From assembly GCA_029226955.1 (NCBI GenBank), contig JAQXZA010000012.1:1-64000 (forward strand): a stretch of 64,000 bases of DNA. Reading direction: 5' to 3'. The notes below the pieces were generated by a model. That model ran no database searches. It was not told where the DNA came from and saw only the letters and a list, made by a program, of their open reading frames with translations. The translations under genes were made by a program, and so were the position numbers. This DNA is from Clostridia bacterium (lineage in GTDB: Bacteria > Bacillota > Clostridia > Oscillospirales > Acutalibacteraceae). Below are positions 55,730 to 64,000 of the stretch, piece after piece (the stretch's first letter is position 1; each line of letters begins with the position of its first letter).

Positions 55730-56722
55730 ATGAAATTCACTGAATCTATGTTAGATAACTATTCTCAACCATTGAGTGCAACAGAGGATCAATACTGCCA
55801 AAATGCTATATGCATGGTCAGTGATGCTCTGAAACGCTTGGGTTTTACCGATGACGGCAAAGCAATCAGTCCGTTGTATCCGGATACATATGCATATTCT
55901 CTTCAACTGAGAAATGCAAGTAACAACCGAAAAATCAAACTATTTGTTCAAGGATCATATGCAAACAATACCAATGTACGTACGCAAAGTGATGTTGATA
56001 TCGCAGTAATCCAAGAGGAAGTGTTTATAACCGAATATCGTTCATCCGGATCAATCTATCCGCAGTCAGACTCAGATTATGGTTTTTTCACTGTACCAAA
56101 AGCTGCTAAAAGTTTTAAGGATGAAGTCCAAGAATGTCTCATCTATAAATTTGGGACAGATGTTGAGAGGAAGAACAAATCCATCAAGGTCCATGGTAAT
56201 ACATACAGAAAGGATGCGGATACGGTTCCGTGCAAACGGTATAGAGACTACCGTGGCGACTATAGTAAAAATGAGTCGAACTATGTTGGTGGTGTTGTGA
56301 TTACGCCCGATCATGGATCTCGTATTATCAATTATCCTGAGCAGCACATTGCAAACGGTCGAAGTAAAAATGTTGCAACGCATTATCATTATAAGAAGAT
56401 GGTACGCATAATGAAAAAAATGAGATATCTTATGGAAGATAGCTATTATCCTTCATACATAACAGCGGCATCAGGAGTTAATTCTTTTATGTTGGAATCA
56501 CTTCTGTGGAATATTGAAGATCCGTGGTATTTAGATAATTGTGGCATATACAGAAAGGTATTTGCTTTCAAGCAGATGATTACTTACCTTTCCTCTCATA
56601 AGGGCTCGTTTAAGTTATACAAAGAAGCAAACGGAATAAAGCCTTTGTGTGCAAACAACGAAGCTTACAATAATCTTTGTGCATTCGTTGATGTGCTTTC
56701 TTCGTTCTATGAGTACGAGTGA
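55730..56722 (+). CDS. CBASS CD-NTase (cGAS/DncV-like nucleotidyltransferase)
   Basis: LFVQGSYANNTNVRTQSDVDIAVI (GS...DxD) and DADTVPCKRYRDY third acidic residue; ~330 aa. Confidence 0.85.
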   Translation: MKFTESMLDNYSQPLSATEDQYCQNAICMVSDALKRLGFTDDGKAISPLYPDTYAYSLQLRNASNNRKIKLFVQGSYANNTNVRTQSDVDIAVIQEEVFITEYRSSGSIYPQSDSDYGFFTVPKAAKSFKDEVQECLIYKFGTDVERKNKSIKVHGNTYRKDADTVPCKRYRDYRGDYSKNESNYVGGVVITPDHGSRIINYPEQHIANGRSKNVATHYHYKKMVRIMKKMRYLMEDSYYPSYITAASGVNSFMLESLLWNIEDPWYLDNCGIYRKVFAFKQMITYLSSHKGSFKLYKEANGIKPLCANNEAYNNLCAFVDVLSSFYEYE

Positions 56723-56737
56723 TTGGAGGAAAGTGGA

Positions 56738-57298
56738 ATGAACGAACATGTGAAAAAACTGATTAAGCCAATGGTTATTTTTGCTGCGATCATTTTTGCG
56801 TGCTGTTTCTTTATTAAAAAGCCAGAATCATATGATGACTATACTTCGTATTTAGGTTATTCTATTTCCGGTGTTTGTGTTCTTTTTGTTGTGTATGAAA
56901 GAGTATTATGGCGTATTATTCCTTGGAATAGACCACCAATCTTAAAAAAGAAGTATGCTGGTAAACTTTCATATGTGTATAAGAAACAACATGGTTTAAA
57001 AGATATCTCAATTCGTGTCAAGCAAACATGGCTTTCAGTTGAGATCACGACTAAAACAGACATCAATTCAAGTTATACCATCACGGGTACAATTGTGAAT
57101 GAGTACGGAATTGATGTGCTGTATTATACTTATATGACCGATCCTTCTGCTGTACATCAGGGAAAGAATCCCATTCAATACGGAACATGCCGAATGGTAT
57201 TGAATGATAATAACAAAAAAATTAAAGGTAAGTATTGGACTTCAAGTCAAACAGTTGGAGATTTGGAGTGGGAAGAGATTTCTGAAGGTAGGAGTTAA
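56738..57298 (+). CDS. Cap15-like CBASS effector: two TM helices + beta-barrel cyclic-dinucleotide sensor
   Basis: TM1 LIKPMVIFAAIIFACCFFI, TM2 LGYSISGVCVLFVVYERVLW, then RVKQTWLSVEITTKTDINSSYTITGTI...LYYTYMTDP...IQYGTCRMVLNDNNKKIKGKYWTSSQTVGDLEW. Confidence 0.75.
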   Translation: MNEHVKKLIKPMVIFAAIIFACCFFIKKPESYDDYTSYLGYSISGVCVLFVVYERVLWRIIPWNRPPILKKKYAGKLSYVYKKQHGLKDISIRVKQTWLSVEITTKTDINSSYTITGTIVNEYGIDVLYYTYMTDPSAVHQGKNPIQYGTCRMVLNDNNKKIKGKYWTSSQTVGDLEWEEISEGRS

Positions 57299-57300
57299 CT

Positions 57301-59973
57301 ATGTATAACATCGGTGATTTTGCTTTTGATACAGTAGCTGGTGTCAATGTGCAGATCATGGAGCATATTGAGCTATGGGGATATACTTCCTATAAGGTGT
57401 TTAATCCAGCAACTGGGAATGTATATAGAGTATCAGAGGAACAATTACATATATGCGGTAATGAGACACATCTGGATGAGAATTATCTACGGTATATCAC
57501 ACTGCTCTCGAAAATCAAAAACGAGACCGCCAGTGGCTTTCTGTCTGCACTGGCAAGTGGAATTATCCCATTGCCGCATCAACTTCATGTGCTGAATCGT
57601 GCAATAGAGACAAATAACATCCGCTACATACTTGCAGATGAAGTGGGTCTTGGTAAAACCATAGAGGCTGGTATGATTATCAAAGAATTAAAGAGCCGTG
57701 GTCTTGTTAAGCGTATTCTGGTTGTTTGCCCGACCGGTCTGGTTACGCAGTGGGCATCAGAAATGCATGAGAAGTTCCACGAGAAATTTCATGTGATTTT
57801 ACCATCAGATTACGACACGATTCGACGCTTAACTGATGAGGAGGATGTTTATGGTCAATATGACCAAGTAATCTCTCCAATGGATTCTATTAAACCTATA
57901 GAAAAGCACGTTGGTTGGACCAATGAGCGTGTAAAAAAATATAACGAGGAACGCATTTATTCAATCATAAACAGCGGATGGGATCTGATCATCATTGATG
58001 AGGCTCACCGCGTTGCTGGTTCTTCCGGTGATGTGGCTAGATACAAGCTGGGCTATCTGCTGTCGCAGGCAAGCCCATATTTGCTGCTTCTGTCTGCAAC
58101 ACCTCACAATGGTAAGACTGAACCGTTCCTACGCCTTGTTCGATTGTTAGATAAAGAGGCATTCCCTAACGCAAAGTCTATTGTGAAGGAACAGGTGGCT
58201 CCATATATTATTCGTACTGAAAAGCGTGAGGCTATTGACAACAATGGTAATCTGCTATTTAAGAAGCGTATTACCCATCTTGTAGAACTGAAATGGGACG
58301 AGCGTCATACATTTCAACGTGAGCTGTATGAGTTGGTTAGTCACTATGTATCCCAGACATACGACAAAGCCAAGCACAATCGTAAAAAGAATATGTGCCT
58401 TATTTTCCTGCTGATTATTATGCAGCGTATGGTCACCAGTAGCACAGCGGCGGTGCGACAAAGCCTTGAACGTCGTTTGGAAGTATTAAAATCTCAGAAT
58501 ACTCGCATCAGTTCTTTGACAGAAACAGATCTGACCGAATTGGATATTGAAGATAATGTTGTTGACGCTTTGGAAGCAATATCTCTCAATATGTCAGAGG
58601 AAATCGATGAACTGGAGCATATAATCGCTGTAGCAAAACAGGCAGAGTTTCAGCACCCGGATGTTAAGGTGGAACGCCTTATTGATATTATTGACGAAGT
58701 CCTCAGCGAAGACCGAAACCAAAAAATTATCATTTTCACGGAATTTGTTGCCACGCAAAAGTATCTTCAGAATCTACTTGAAAACAGAGGCTTTACCGTT
58801 TCTATTCTGAATGGTAGCATGGGTATTGATGAGCGTAATGAAGCATTGCAGGAGTTCAAAACCAAAACCAGCGTCTTTATTTCTACAGATGCTGGTGGCG
58901 AAGGCTTAAACTTGCAGTTCTCCAATATTATTATCAATTATGATCTACCGTGGAATCCGATGAAAATCGAACAGCGTTGTGGTCGTGCAGACCGTATTGG
59001 ACAGCAACGTGATGTTCATATTTATAACTTTATTGTTGCGGATACAGTTGAGAACCGTGTTCGTGAAGTGTTGGAACAGAAGCTATCTGTCATCTTCAAA
59101 GAGCTGGGCGTTGATAAATACTCCGATGTTCTTGACAGCGAAGTAGCCGAGCTTAACTTCACAGAAGTATATATGAACTCTATCGGCAAACCTTCTTCCG
59201 TGGAGCGTAACATGTACCCAGTTGAGGCCGAAGTGAAACATCAAGTAGCAAATGTCCAGAAGTACAAGGATATCATCCGTGAGGAGAAGGATCTGACACA
59301 GCTTGTGGGAACCGAGTCCAATTTTGATGTAGATACAGCTCTTCGACAGATGTTGGCATATTATAAAAGTTGGAAAGGTCAAGACCTGCATCTGATTGAC
59401 CGAATCGGCATTAACGACGAAGAAGTCATCCAGCATTTGCACACCGAAATATTTCAGGACAGAAACTCCCGACTCATGTCGATAGGAATTAAAAATTTCC
59501 CTAATGAAGCCGGATATTTCATGTTGTGGGAACTGTCTATTTCCGATGAAGAAAGTGGTAAACGCATTATACCCATTTTTATCAATGAAAATTTTGTCCT
59601 CCGTCCGATGGCAGGAAAGCACATTATGGATGTATTCCTTGATAGCACCAGTAGGTTGATTATTGGTTCCGCTCCGAATATAACAGATGCAGATTACCGA
59701 CAACTCGAAAAGTTGAGTATGGATTTTGCCTATGACACTTTTATTGAATTGAAAGAGAAGCAGGGCAAGCTTAATCAGGAAAGTTACAACAAATATATGT
59801 ACGCCATACAACTCCGTGAAGATGCAGCGGGACATATTGGAATTGAAAATATCCGCCGTTCCAGACTAGCAAAACTGGAGCGTGAGAAGGCTTCTATTGA
59901 GGCTAAATATAAAAAAGGAAGCCAGATATTTCCTGACTTCCGCTTGATGATTCTTGTTAGATTGGAGACATAA
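57301..59973 (+). CDS. SNF2/HepA-type helicase (BrxHII-like)
   Basis: ILADEVGLGKTIEAGMIIKEL, LIIIDEAHRVAG, LLLSATPHNGKTEPFLRLV, STDAGGEGLNLQFSNIIINYDLPWNPMKIEQRCGRADRIGQ. Confidence 0.9.
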   Translation: MYNIGDFAFDTVAGVNVQIMEHIELWGYTSYKVFNPATGNVYRVSEEQLHICGNETHLDENYLRYITLLSKIKNETASGFLSALASGIIPLPHQLHVLNRAIETNNIRYILADEVGLGKTIEAGMIIKELKSRGLVKRILVVCPTGLVTQWASEMHEKFHEKFHVILPSDYDTIRRLTDEEDVYGQYDQVISPMDSIKPIEKHVGWTNERVKKYNEERIYSIINSGWDLIIIDEAHRVAGSSGDVARYKLGYLLSQASPYLLLLSATPHNGKTEPFLRLVRLLDKEAFPNAKSIVKEQVAPYIIRTEKREAIDNNGNLLFKKRITHLVELKWDERHTFQRELYELVSHYVSQTYDKAKHNRKKNMCLIFLLIIMQRMVTSSTAAVRQSLERRLEVLKSQNTRISSLTETDLTELDIEDNVVDALEAISLNMSEEIDELEHIIAVAKQAEFQHPDVKVERLIDIIDEVLSEDRNQKIIIFTEFVATQKYLQNLLENRGFTVSILNGSMGIDERNEALQEFKTKTSVFISTDAGGEGLNLQFSNIIINYDLPWNPMKIEQRCGRADRIGQQRDVHIYNFIVADTVENRVREVLEQKLSVIFKELGVDKYSDVLDSEVAELNFTEVYMNSIGKPSSVERNMYPVEAEVKHQVANVQKYKDIIREEKDLTQLVGTESNFDVDTALRQMLAYYKSWKGQDLHLIDRIGINDEEVIQHLHTEIFQDRNSRLMSIGIKNFPNEAGYFMLWELSISDEESGKRIIPIFINENFVLRPMAGKHIMDVFLDSTSRLIIGSAPNITDADYRQLEKLSMDFAYDTFIELKEKQGKLNQESYNKYMYAIQLREDAAGHIGIENIRRSRLAKLEREKASIEAKYKKGSQIFPDFRLMILVRLET

Positions 59974-59976
59974 CAG

Positions 59977-61440
59977 ATGTTTGGGGACTATGTGTTTGAG
60001 AAATCCTCCGCACCATATACAGACAAAATTCTACTTCTGGATGATGATAATCTTAATAGTCGAGCAAATTATATATCCGTATTCTCTGCACATGGTTTTG
60101 AAATCGTAAGATATACTGATGATCTTACTTTCAGAATTAAGTATGAGGAAAAGTTGAAGACATTCGGTGAAAAAATGGCTGTCATTGCCCACTCTGAACA
60201 GTATATCCCTTACGATTTACTTATACGGCTTACGTCATATATAGTTTCGCTGGAGAACTTATTTCCAAAACTAAATACGACAATGTTGAAAGATATGGAT
60301 AAAGCAGGTCTTGATCTTTTGTGTGCTACTTATTCTAAAAATTTCAACGACCTTCGACAAAAGCATGATACAGAAATGTTTTTGAGACTGGAGGTTTATT
60401 CCAAAAGTAATATAAAGGCATATCTTAAAAAAACAGTGAGTGACCTTGTTGAGAGAGCAAATCATGTCTCCTGTTACAGCGAGTGGTTCACGATTGCTGA
60501 GGAAAAGGCACAGATTGATGTGATGGCAGTGCAATATGATGTAGATGTTGACACGCAGGAAATTAACCGTCTGTTCCAGCAGTATGCACTGATTCAATTC
60601 GGAAAACTGTCACAGGACATTGACAAAGTTTCACCAGTTTTGGTAAGCAAGGCAATGGATTATATGCATGACCATAGCGATAAGTTTATTGTAATTGTCA
60701 TGGACGGAATGTCTGAGTTTGACTGGAAAATAATTTCTAACTCATTCAAGGACCTACAATATGAGAAAACCTCAATCTTTGCAATGATACCAAGCACTAC
60801 ATCAATTTCTCGTCAGTGCTTGCTGTCTGGCAAATATCCAAGTCAGCTACTGGAACCATGGAAGCAGAGCAAGGAGAAAACAGAGTTTGTAAATTGTGCA
60901 AAAGACCTCGGTTATTTAGATTCTCAGATTGGATATGAACGAGGATACGATGTGCAATTTGGTTCCTTTGTACGATGCGGAGCTGTAATCATAAATGACG
61001 TGGACGATATGGTTCATGCACAGACACAAGGTCGACTCGGGATGTTCAATGATATTACTGTGTTGGCGAATCAGAAAAAACTACTGAAGATGACACAGCA
61101 CTTCCTTACTACAGGTTACGATGTATATATTACAGCGGATCACGGAAATACTACCTGCACTGGAATTGGAAAACTCATAGGAACCGGTGTTGAAGTGGAA
61201 ACTAAGAGCCGCAGAATTGTAGTACTGAAGGATTTTGCTGATAAGGCAGGTCTGATTGAGAAGTATAGACTTATCGAATATCCTAAATATTATCTTCCAA
61301 AGGAATATGATTACCTGATTTGTGATGTTGGCGATTCTTTTGATATAAAAGGTATCGATATAATTACACATGGTGGCATCACGTTGGATGAGGTGGTTGT
61401 ACCTTTCATTAAAATAAAGGCGGTACAGAATAATGGCTAA
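59977..61440 (+). CDS. pglZ: PglZ-domain protein (alkaline phosphatase superfamily)
   Basis: FIVIVMDGMSEFDW, PSTTSISRQCLLSGKYPSQL, YITADHGNTTCTG, THGGITLDEVVVPF. Confidence 0.88.
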   Translation: MFGDYVFEKSSAPYTDKILLLDDDNLNSRANYISVFSAHGFEIVRYTDDLTFRIKYEEKLKTFGEKMAVIAHSEQYIPYDLLIRLTSYIVSLENLFPKLNTTMLKDMDKAGLDLLCATYSKNFNDLRQKHDTEMFLRLEVYSKSNIKAYLKKTVSDLVERANHVSCYSEWFTIAEEKAQIDVMAVQYDVDVDTQEINRLFQQYALIQFGKLSQDIDKVSPVLVSKAMDYMHDHSDKFIVIVMDGMSEFDWKIISNSFKDLQYEKTSIFAMIPSTTSISRQCLLSGKYPSQLLEPWKQSKEKTEFVNCAKDLGYLDSQIGYERGYDVQFGSFVRCGAVIINDVDDMVHAQTQGRLGMFNDITVLANQKKLLKMTQHFLTTGYDVYITADHGNTTCTGIGKLIGTGVEVETKSRRIVVLKDFADKAGLIEKYRLIEYPKYYLPKEYDYLICDVGDSFDIKGIDIITHGGITLDEVVVPFIKIKAVQNNG

Positions 61441-62140
61441 AATGGTTGGATTATCCCGAAACCTGAAACTCCAATGGCTGAATAGGGTTGTAGAGCTGGT
61501 TTTGGAAGACTTAACAGAACAAGAAATAAAGGATCGGTTGAATGAGTATCTGAGTTTTGAAATTGAGAGTCCTACAAATATTCGTAAGACTAGAGAAATC
61601 CTTATGAACATCTGGGTTTACGAAAACGAACAAGCCAATAAAATCAAGATGTCTGCGCTGGAGCTTATCAAGACATATCCTGAATATGATCTGGTAATTC
61701 ATTGGTGCATGATGATGGTTGCATATCCTGTTTTTGTGGATATGTGTAAGCTCATCGGTAAAATGGCAGAGTTCCAAGATGAAATCACTCTTGCACAGTT
61801 GAAACAGAAACTATTTGATGAATGGGGTGAACGTACCACGCTGTTCCATTCCATTGATAAGCTGGTAGCTACATTAAAAGCGTTGAATGTAATAGTGTGC
61901 GATAAGCCAGGTAAGTACCACATTAATACGCATAGAGTGAGTAACCCAAAAGTTATTTCATTGATGGTTTATACAATGATGATTGTGGACGATAGTGGTT
62001 ATTACACCTTGAATGACATCAATTCGTCGGCTTACCTTTTTCCGTTTGATTACAAAATAGAAAAAGAAACTCTATTTGAAGACAGTAGGTTTGCAATGAA
62101 TAATTTTGGAGGAGAATTGTCAATCTCACTGAATGACTGA
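61433..62140 (+). CDS. BrxA-like terminal protein of type 3 BREX
   Basis: Position after pglZ (overlaps by 8 nt); TNIRKTREILMNIW...DLVIHWCMMMVAYPVFVDMCKLIGKMAEFQDEITLAQLKQKLFDEWGERTTLFHSIDKLVATLKAL. Confidence 0.6.
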   Translation: MAKMVGLSRNLKLQWLNRVVELVLEDLTEQEIKDRLNEYLSFEIESPTNIRKTREILMNIWVYENEQANKIKMSALELIKTYPEYDLVIHWCMMMVAYPVFVDMCKLIGKMAEFQDEITLAQLKQKLFDEWGERTTLFHSIDKLVATLKALNVIVCDKPGKYHINTHRVSNPKVISLMVYTMMIVDDSGYYTLNDINSSAYLFPFDYKIEKETLFEDSRFAMNNFGGELSISLND

Positions 62141-62163
62141 TTAACGAAATTAGGACGGTCACG

Positions 62164-62394
62164 ATGAAACAGTTTTCATGGAACAAATACTATAACAATT
62201 TTTACGATTGTTCTCTGAGTACGCAGAAAAAATCCCCATACGGACTTACCAATTTCGGTTCGGCAGATGAAGTATATGGGGTCATTGCTAAGTTCTCTTT
62301 TTATAATCAGAAGTTTTCAACGAGATTTGTAGAAAAAAGAACTATCAGCGGAGCTTGTTTTACTTCCGATTGTGTGAAAGTTTTATCACTTTGA
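62164..62394 (+). CDS. Small hypothetical protein at the end of the BREX operon
   Basis: 76-aa ORF 24 nt after the brxA-like gene; C-terminus runs into the terminator stem. Confidence 0.35.
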   Translation: MKQFSWNKYYNNFYDCSLSTQKKSPYGLTNFGSADEVYGVIAKFSFYNQKFSTRFVEKRTISGACFTSDCVKVLSL

Positions 62395-62423
62395 CACATT
62401 AATGAGTCGAAGTGATAAAACTT
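62378..62423 (+). terminator. Terminator of BREX/CBASS operon
   Basis: AAGTTTTATCACTT / AAGTGATAAAACTT perfect 14-bp stem. Confidence 0.7.
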
Positions 62424-62613
62424 ATTTAATCGCTTAACTTATCTTCATATAAACTGGTGTTTGATATACTCCTATATCTTTTTTGCATTTTTTCAGCATC
62501 TATACGTATTACTTAATTTTCTGAAAGTTAGAGATAAAAACTCCAATCAGGCATATAGACATGCACTTATTATGCTACTGAATGATAGTTTAACATATGT
62601 TTTTAACTTTATT

Positions 62614-63018
62614 TTATATAGAATACAGAGAGTTAATAAAATCAGAAAAACTATTAGTTATATTTTCTGTGGTATTGGTTTCGTGATTTAAAAAGATGAT
62701 AGAACTATCACACTTATTAAAACATATCAAATTTCCTGAGCAGTCCGTTGCAAATGCGATATAAGAAGCTTGAAAACTTTCATCATCACGCTCATTGACA
62801 GCCCATATTGTTTCACGGTCATCACGATTAAACGAAAGTAACGATGCAAGCTCATGTTCTTTTGTATCCACCGTATCAAATATTTTGTTAGACGGACGAC
62901 CACCGTTATTTTTCGATACACAATCTTTATAATCGTTCGGGAATTTGAAATTAAATTGTTCCTCAAAGTCGTTAATTAACTGTAATGATTTAATTGGTTT
63001 TATATATTTCCAGTCCAT
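62614..63018 (-). CDS. SMI1/KNR4-family immunity protein
   Basis: IKPIKSLQLINDFEEQFNFKFPNDYKDCVSKNNGGRPSNKIFD...FATDCSGNLICFN. Confidence 0.85.
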   Translation of the reverse strand: MDWKYIKPIKSLQLINDFEEQFNFKFPNDYKDCVSKNNGGRPSNKIFDTVDTKEHELASLLSFNRDDRETIWAVNERDDESFQASYIAFATDCSGNLICFNKCDSSIIFLNHETNTTENITNSFSDFINSLYSI

Positions 63019-63026
63019 ATTTACTC

Positions 63027-63602
63027 CTATCTGCACTCTTGACCACCGCCCCAGATGGATTTACCACCCATATGAGCAGTTTTATCGTGCGTTTCAAAAT
63101 CTACAAGTTGCATTTTTCCAACTTCTTCATTATGATGCCAAACCTTTCCGTCAGGTTTTTCTCCGTCTAAAATTTGCTCAATCTGGTCATCTGTAAACTT
63201 TTCACGAAGAGAAGGATTTGCTTCAATTGCATCTTTTAACTGTTTGTTGCACTCTTTAAATTGTTTAGCATCGCTTTCTGCCAGCAATTCTTTCGGAAGT
63301 TGAGCATCAAAGTCGCTATCAAAAATCGGGAAAACACCCTCTATTTTTCTATCGCCTAAATCAATAATCTTTTTTTCAAATGGAACCCCGGTTTTTGGTT
63401 GAACATCACCTGCAAGATGTTCATTAGGACACTTAATATGCTCAACTGTATTACTTTCAAGCCTTTTATCTACATCGTATTTTGAGGGATCCTCTGTATC
63501 CTGCTTTTGATTTACATCAATTCTCTTGTCAGGGTCAAAAGATTTGTTTTCAGAAACAGAGGGCATACTAACTTCATTCAATTTAACTGATTTAATATCC
63601 AT
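63027..63602 (-). CDS. WHH/HNH-superfamily nuclease toxin
   Basis: C-terminal KVWHHNEEVGKMQLVDFETHDKTAHMGGKSIWGGG (WHH motif); adjacent to SMI1/KNR4 gene. Confidence 0.8.
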   Translation of the reverse strand: MDIKSVKLNEVSMPSVSENKSFDPDKRIDVNQKQDTEDPSKYDVDKRLESNTVEHIKCPNEHLAGDVQPKTGVPFEKKIIDLGDRKIEGVFPIFDSDFDAQLPKELLAESDAKQFKECNKQLKDAIEANPSLREKFTDDQIEQILDGEKPDGKVWHHNEEVGKMQLVDFETHDKTAHMGGKSIWGGGQECR

Positions 63603-63994
63603 TATCGTAGACCTCCGTTTTCAGCCCATTTTTTCATATCTGCTTGATTACCAAGCTCCATGAATACATAATCGGTAATAACAGCTTGAATTATATCACG
63701 GCGTGTCCTGTCATCTATTTCATGTATAAGATTATTAAGCAGTGCTTCTTCTGCCCGGTTTGTCCATTCAAAAGCGTCAGGATTATCATTATATGCTGAA
63801 ATAACGGCAGATTTGACATTTGGGAACAATGCTGACATAATCGGAGCAAGCTTTGTCATTCTGGGTTCTTTTGGCGGTTTTTCAAGCAGTTTTGCAATAG
63901 CTACCTGTATCGAAGATTTGATACCGTTTTCCTGAAGCATGGGAAGAATGTCTGTAAGAATTGTTTCACGGCTCTTTTTTGTGCCATTACTCAA
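63602..63994 (-). CDS. Hypothetical protein upstream of the toxin
   Basis: 130-aa ORF whose stop abuts the toxin start; no recognised domain. Confidence 0.55.
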   Translation of the reverse strand: MSNGTKKSRETILTDILPMLQENGIKSSIQVAIAKLLEKPPKEPRMTKLAPIMSALFPNVKSAVISAYNDNPDAFEWTNRAEEALLNNLIHEIDDRTRRDIIQAVITDYVFMELGNQADMKKWAENGGLR

Positions 63995-64000
63995 AAGTTG

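Noticed and set aside
59083-59835. 250-aa antisense ORF opposite the helicase
   Set aside because: Shadow ORF: the sense strand has clear SNF2 helicase coding motifs and the antisense product has no recognisable domain.
49106-62140. DISARM or classical restriction-modification interpretation
   Set aside because: The combination of BrxC-like ATPase, PglZ-domain protein and terminal BrxA-like gene fits BREX (type 3 layout) better than DISARM (no PLD or DUF1998 gene seen) or R-M (no REase seen).

Overview
AT-rich Firmicutes (Clostridia/Ruminococcus-like) chromosomal window. About 1.5-24.5 kb is conserved housekeeping sequence: upp, a ClC channel, ligA, whiA, rapZ, murB, hprK, gdhA, and a purC-purF-purB-purA-glmS-guaA run. 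About 24.8-64 kb is accessory. It holds: (i) a four-gene cassette of unknown function (TerB-like / polytopic membrane protein / YkgJ-type Cys cluster / glycine-zipper protein); (ii) two P-loop ATPase-PD-(D/E)XK-type fusion proteins between IS256-like remnants; (iii) a TetR-divergent esterase/HAD/thioesterase block with decayed genes; (iv) a mobilizable/integrative element of about 10 kb (YqaJ nuclease, Rad52-like annealase, LIM-like-Zn + amidoligase, class II glutamine amidotransferase, P4-type primase/helicase, RHH protein, relaxase, Xis, tyrosine integrase); (v) a BREX type-3-like operon (brxF-brxC-pglX-...-helicase-pglZ-brxA-like) with a two-gene CBASS module (CD-NTase + Cap15-like 2TM/beta-barrel effector) between the methyltransferase and the helicase; (vi) a WHH/HNH-type toxin with a SMI1/KNR4 immunity gene. 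The leading candidate for an unusual system is the CBASS pair nested in the BREX operon. Next are the LIM-amidoligase/GATase-II pair and the TerB/membrane/YkgJ/glycine-zipper cassette. All family calls come from reading motifs by eye; no database searches were run.
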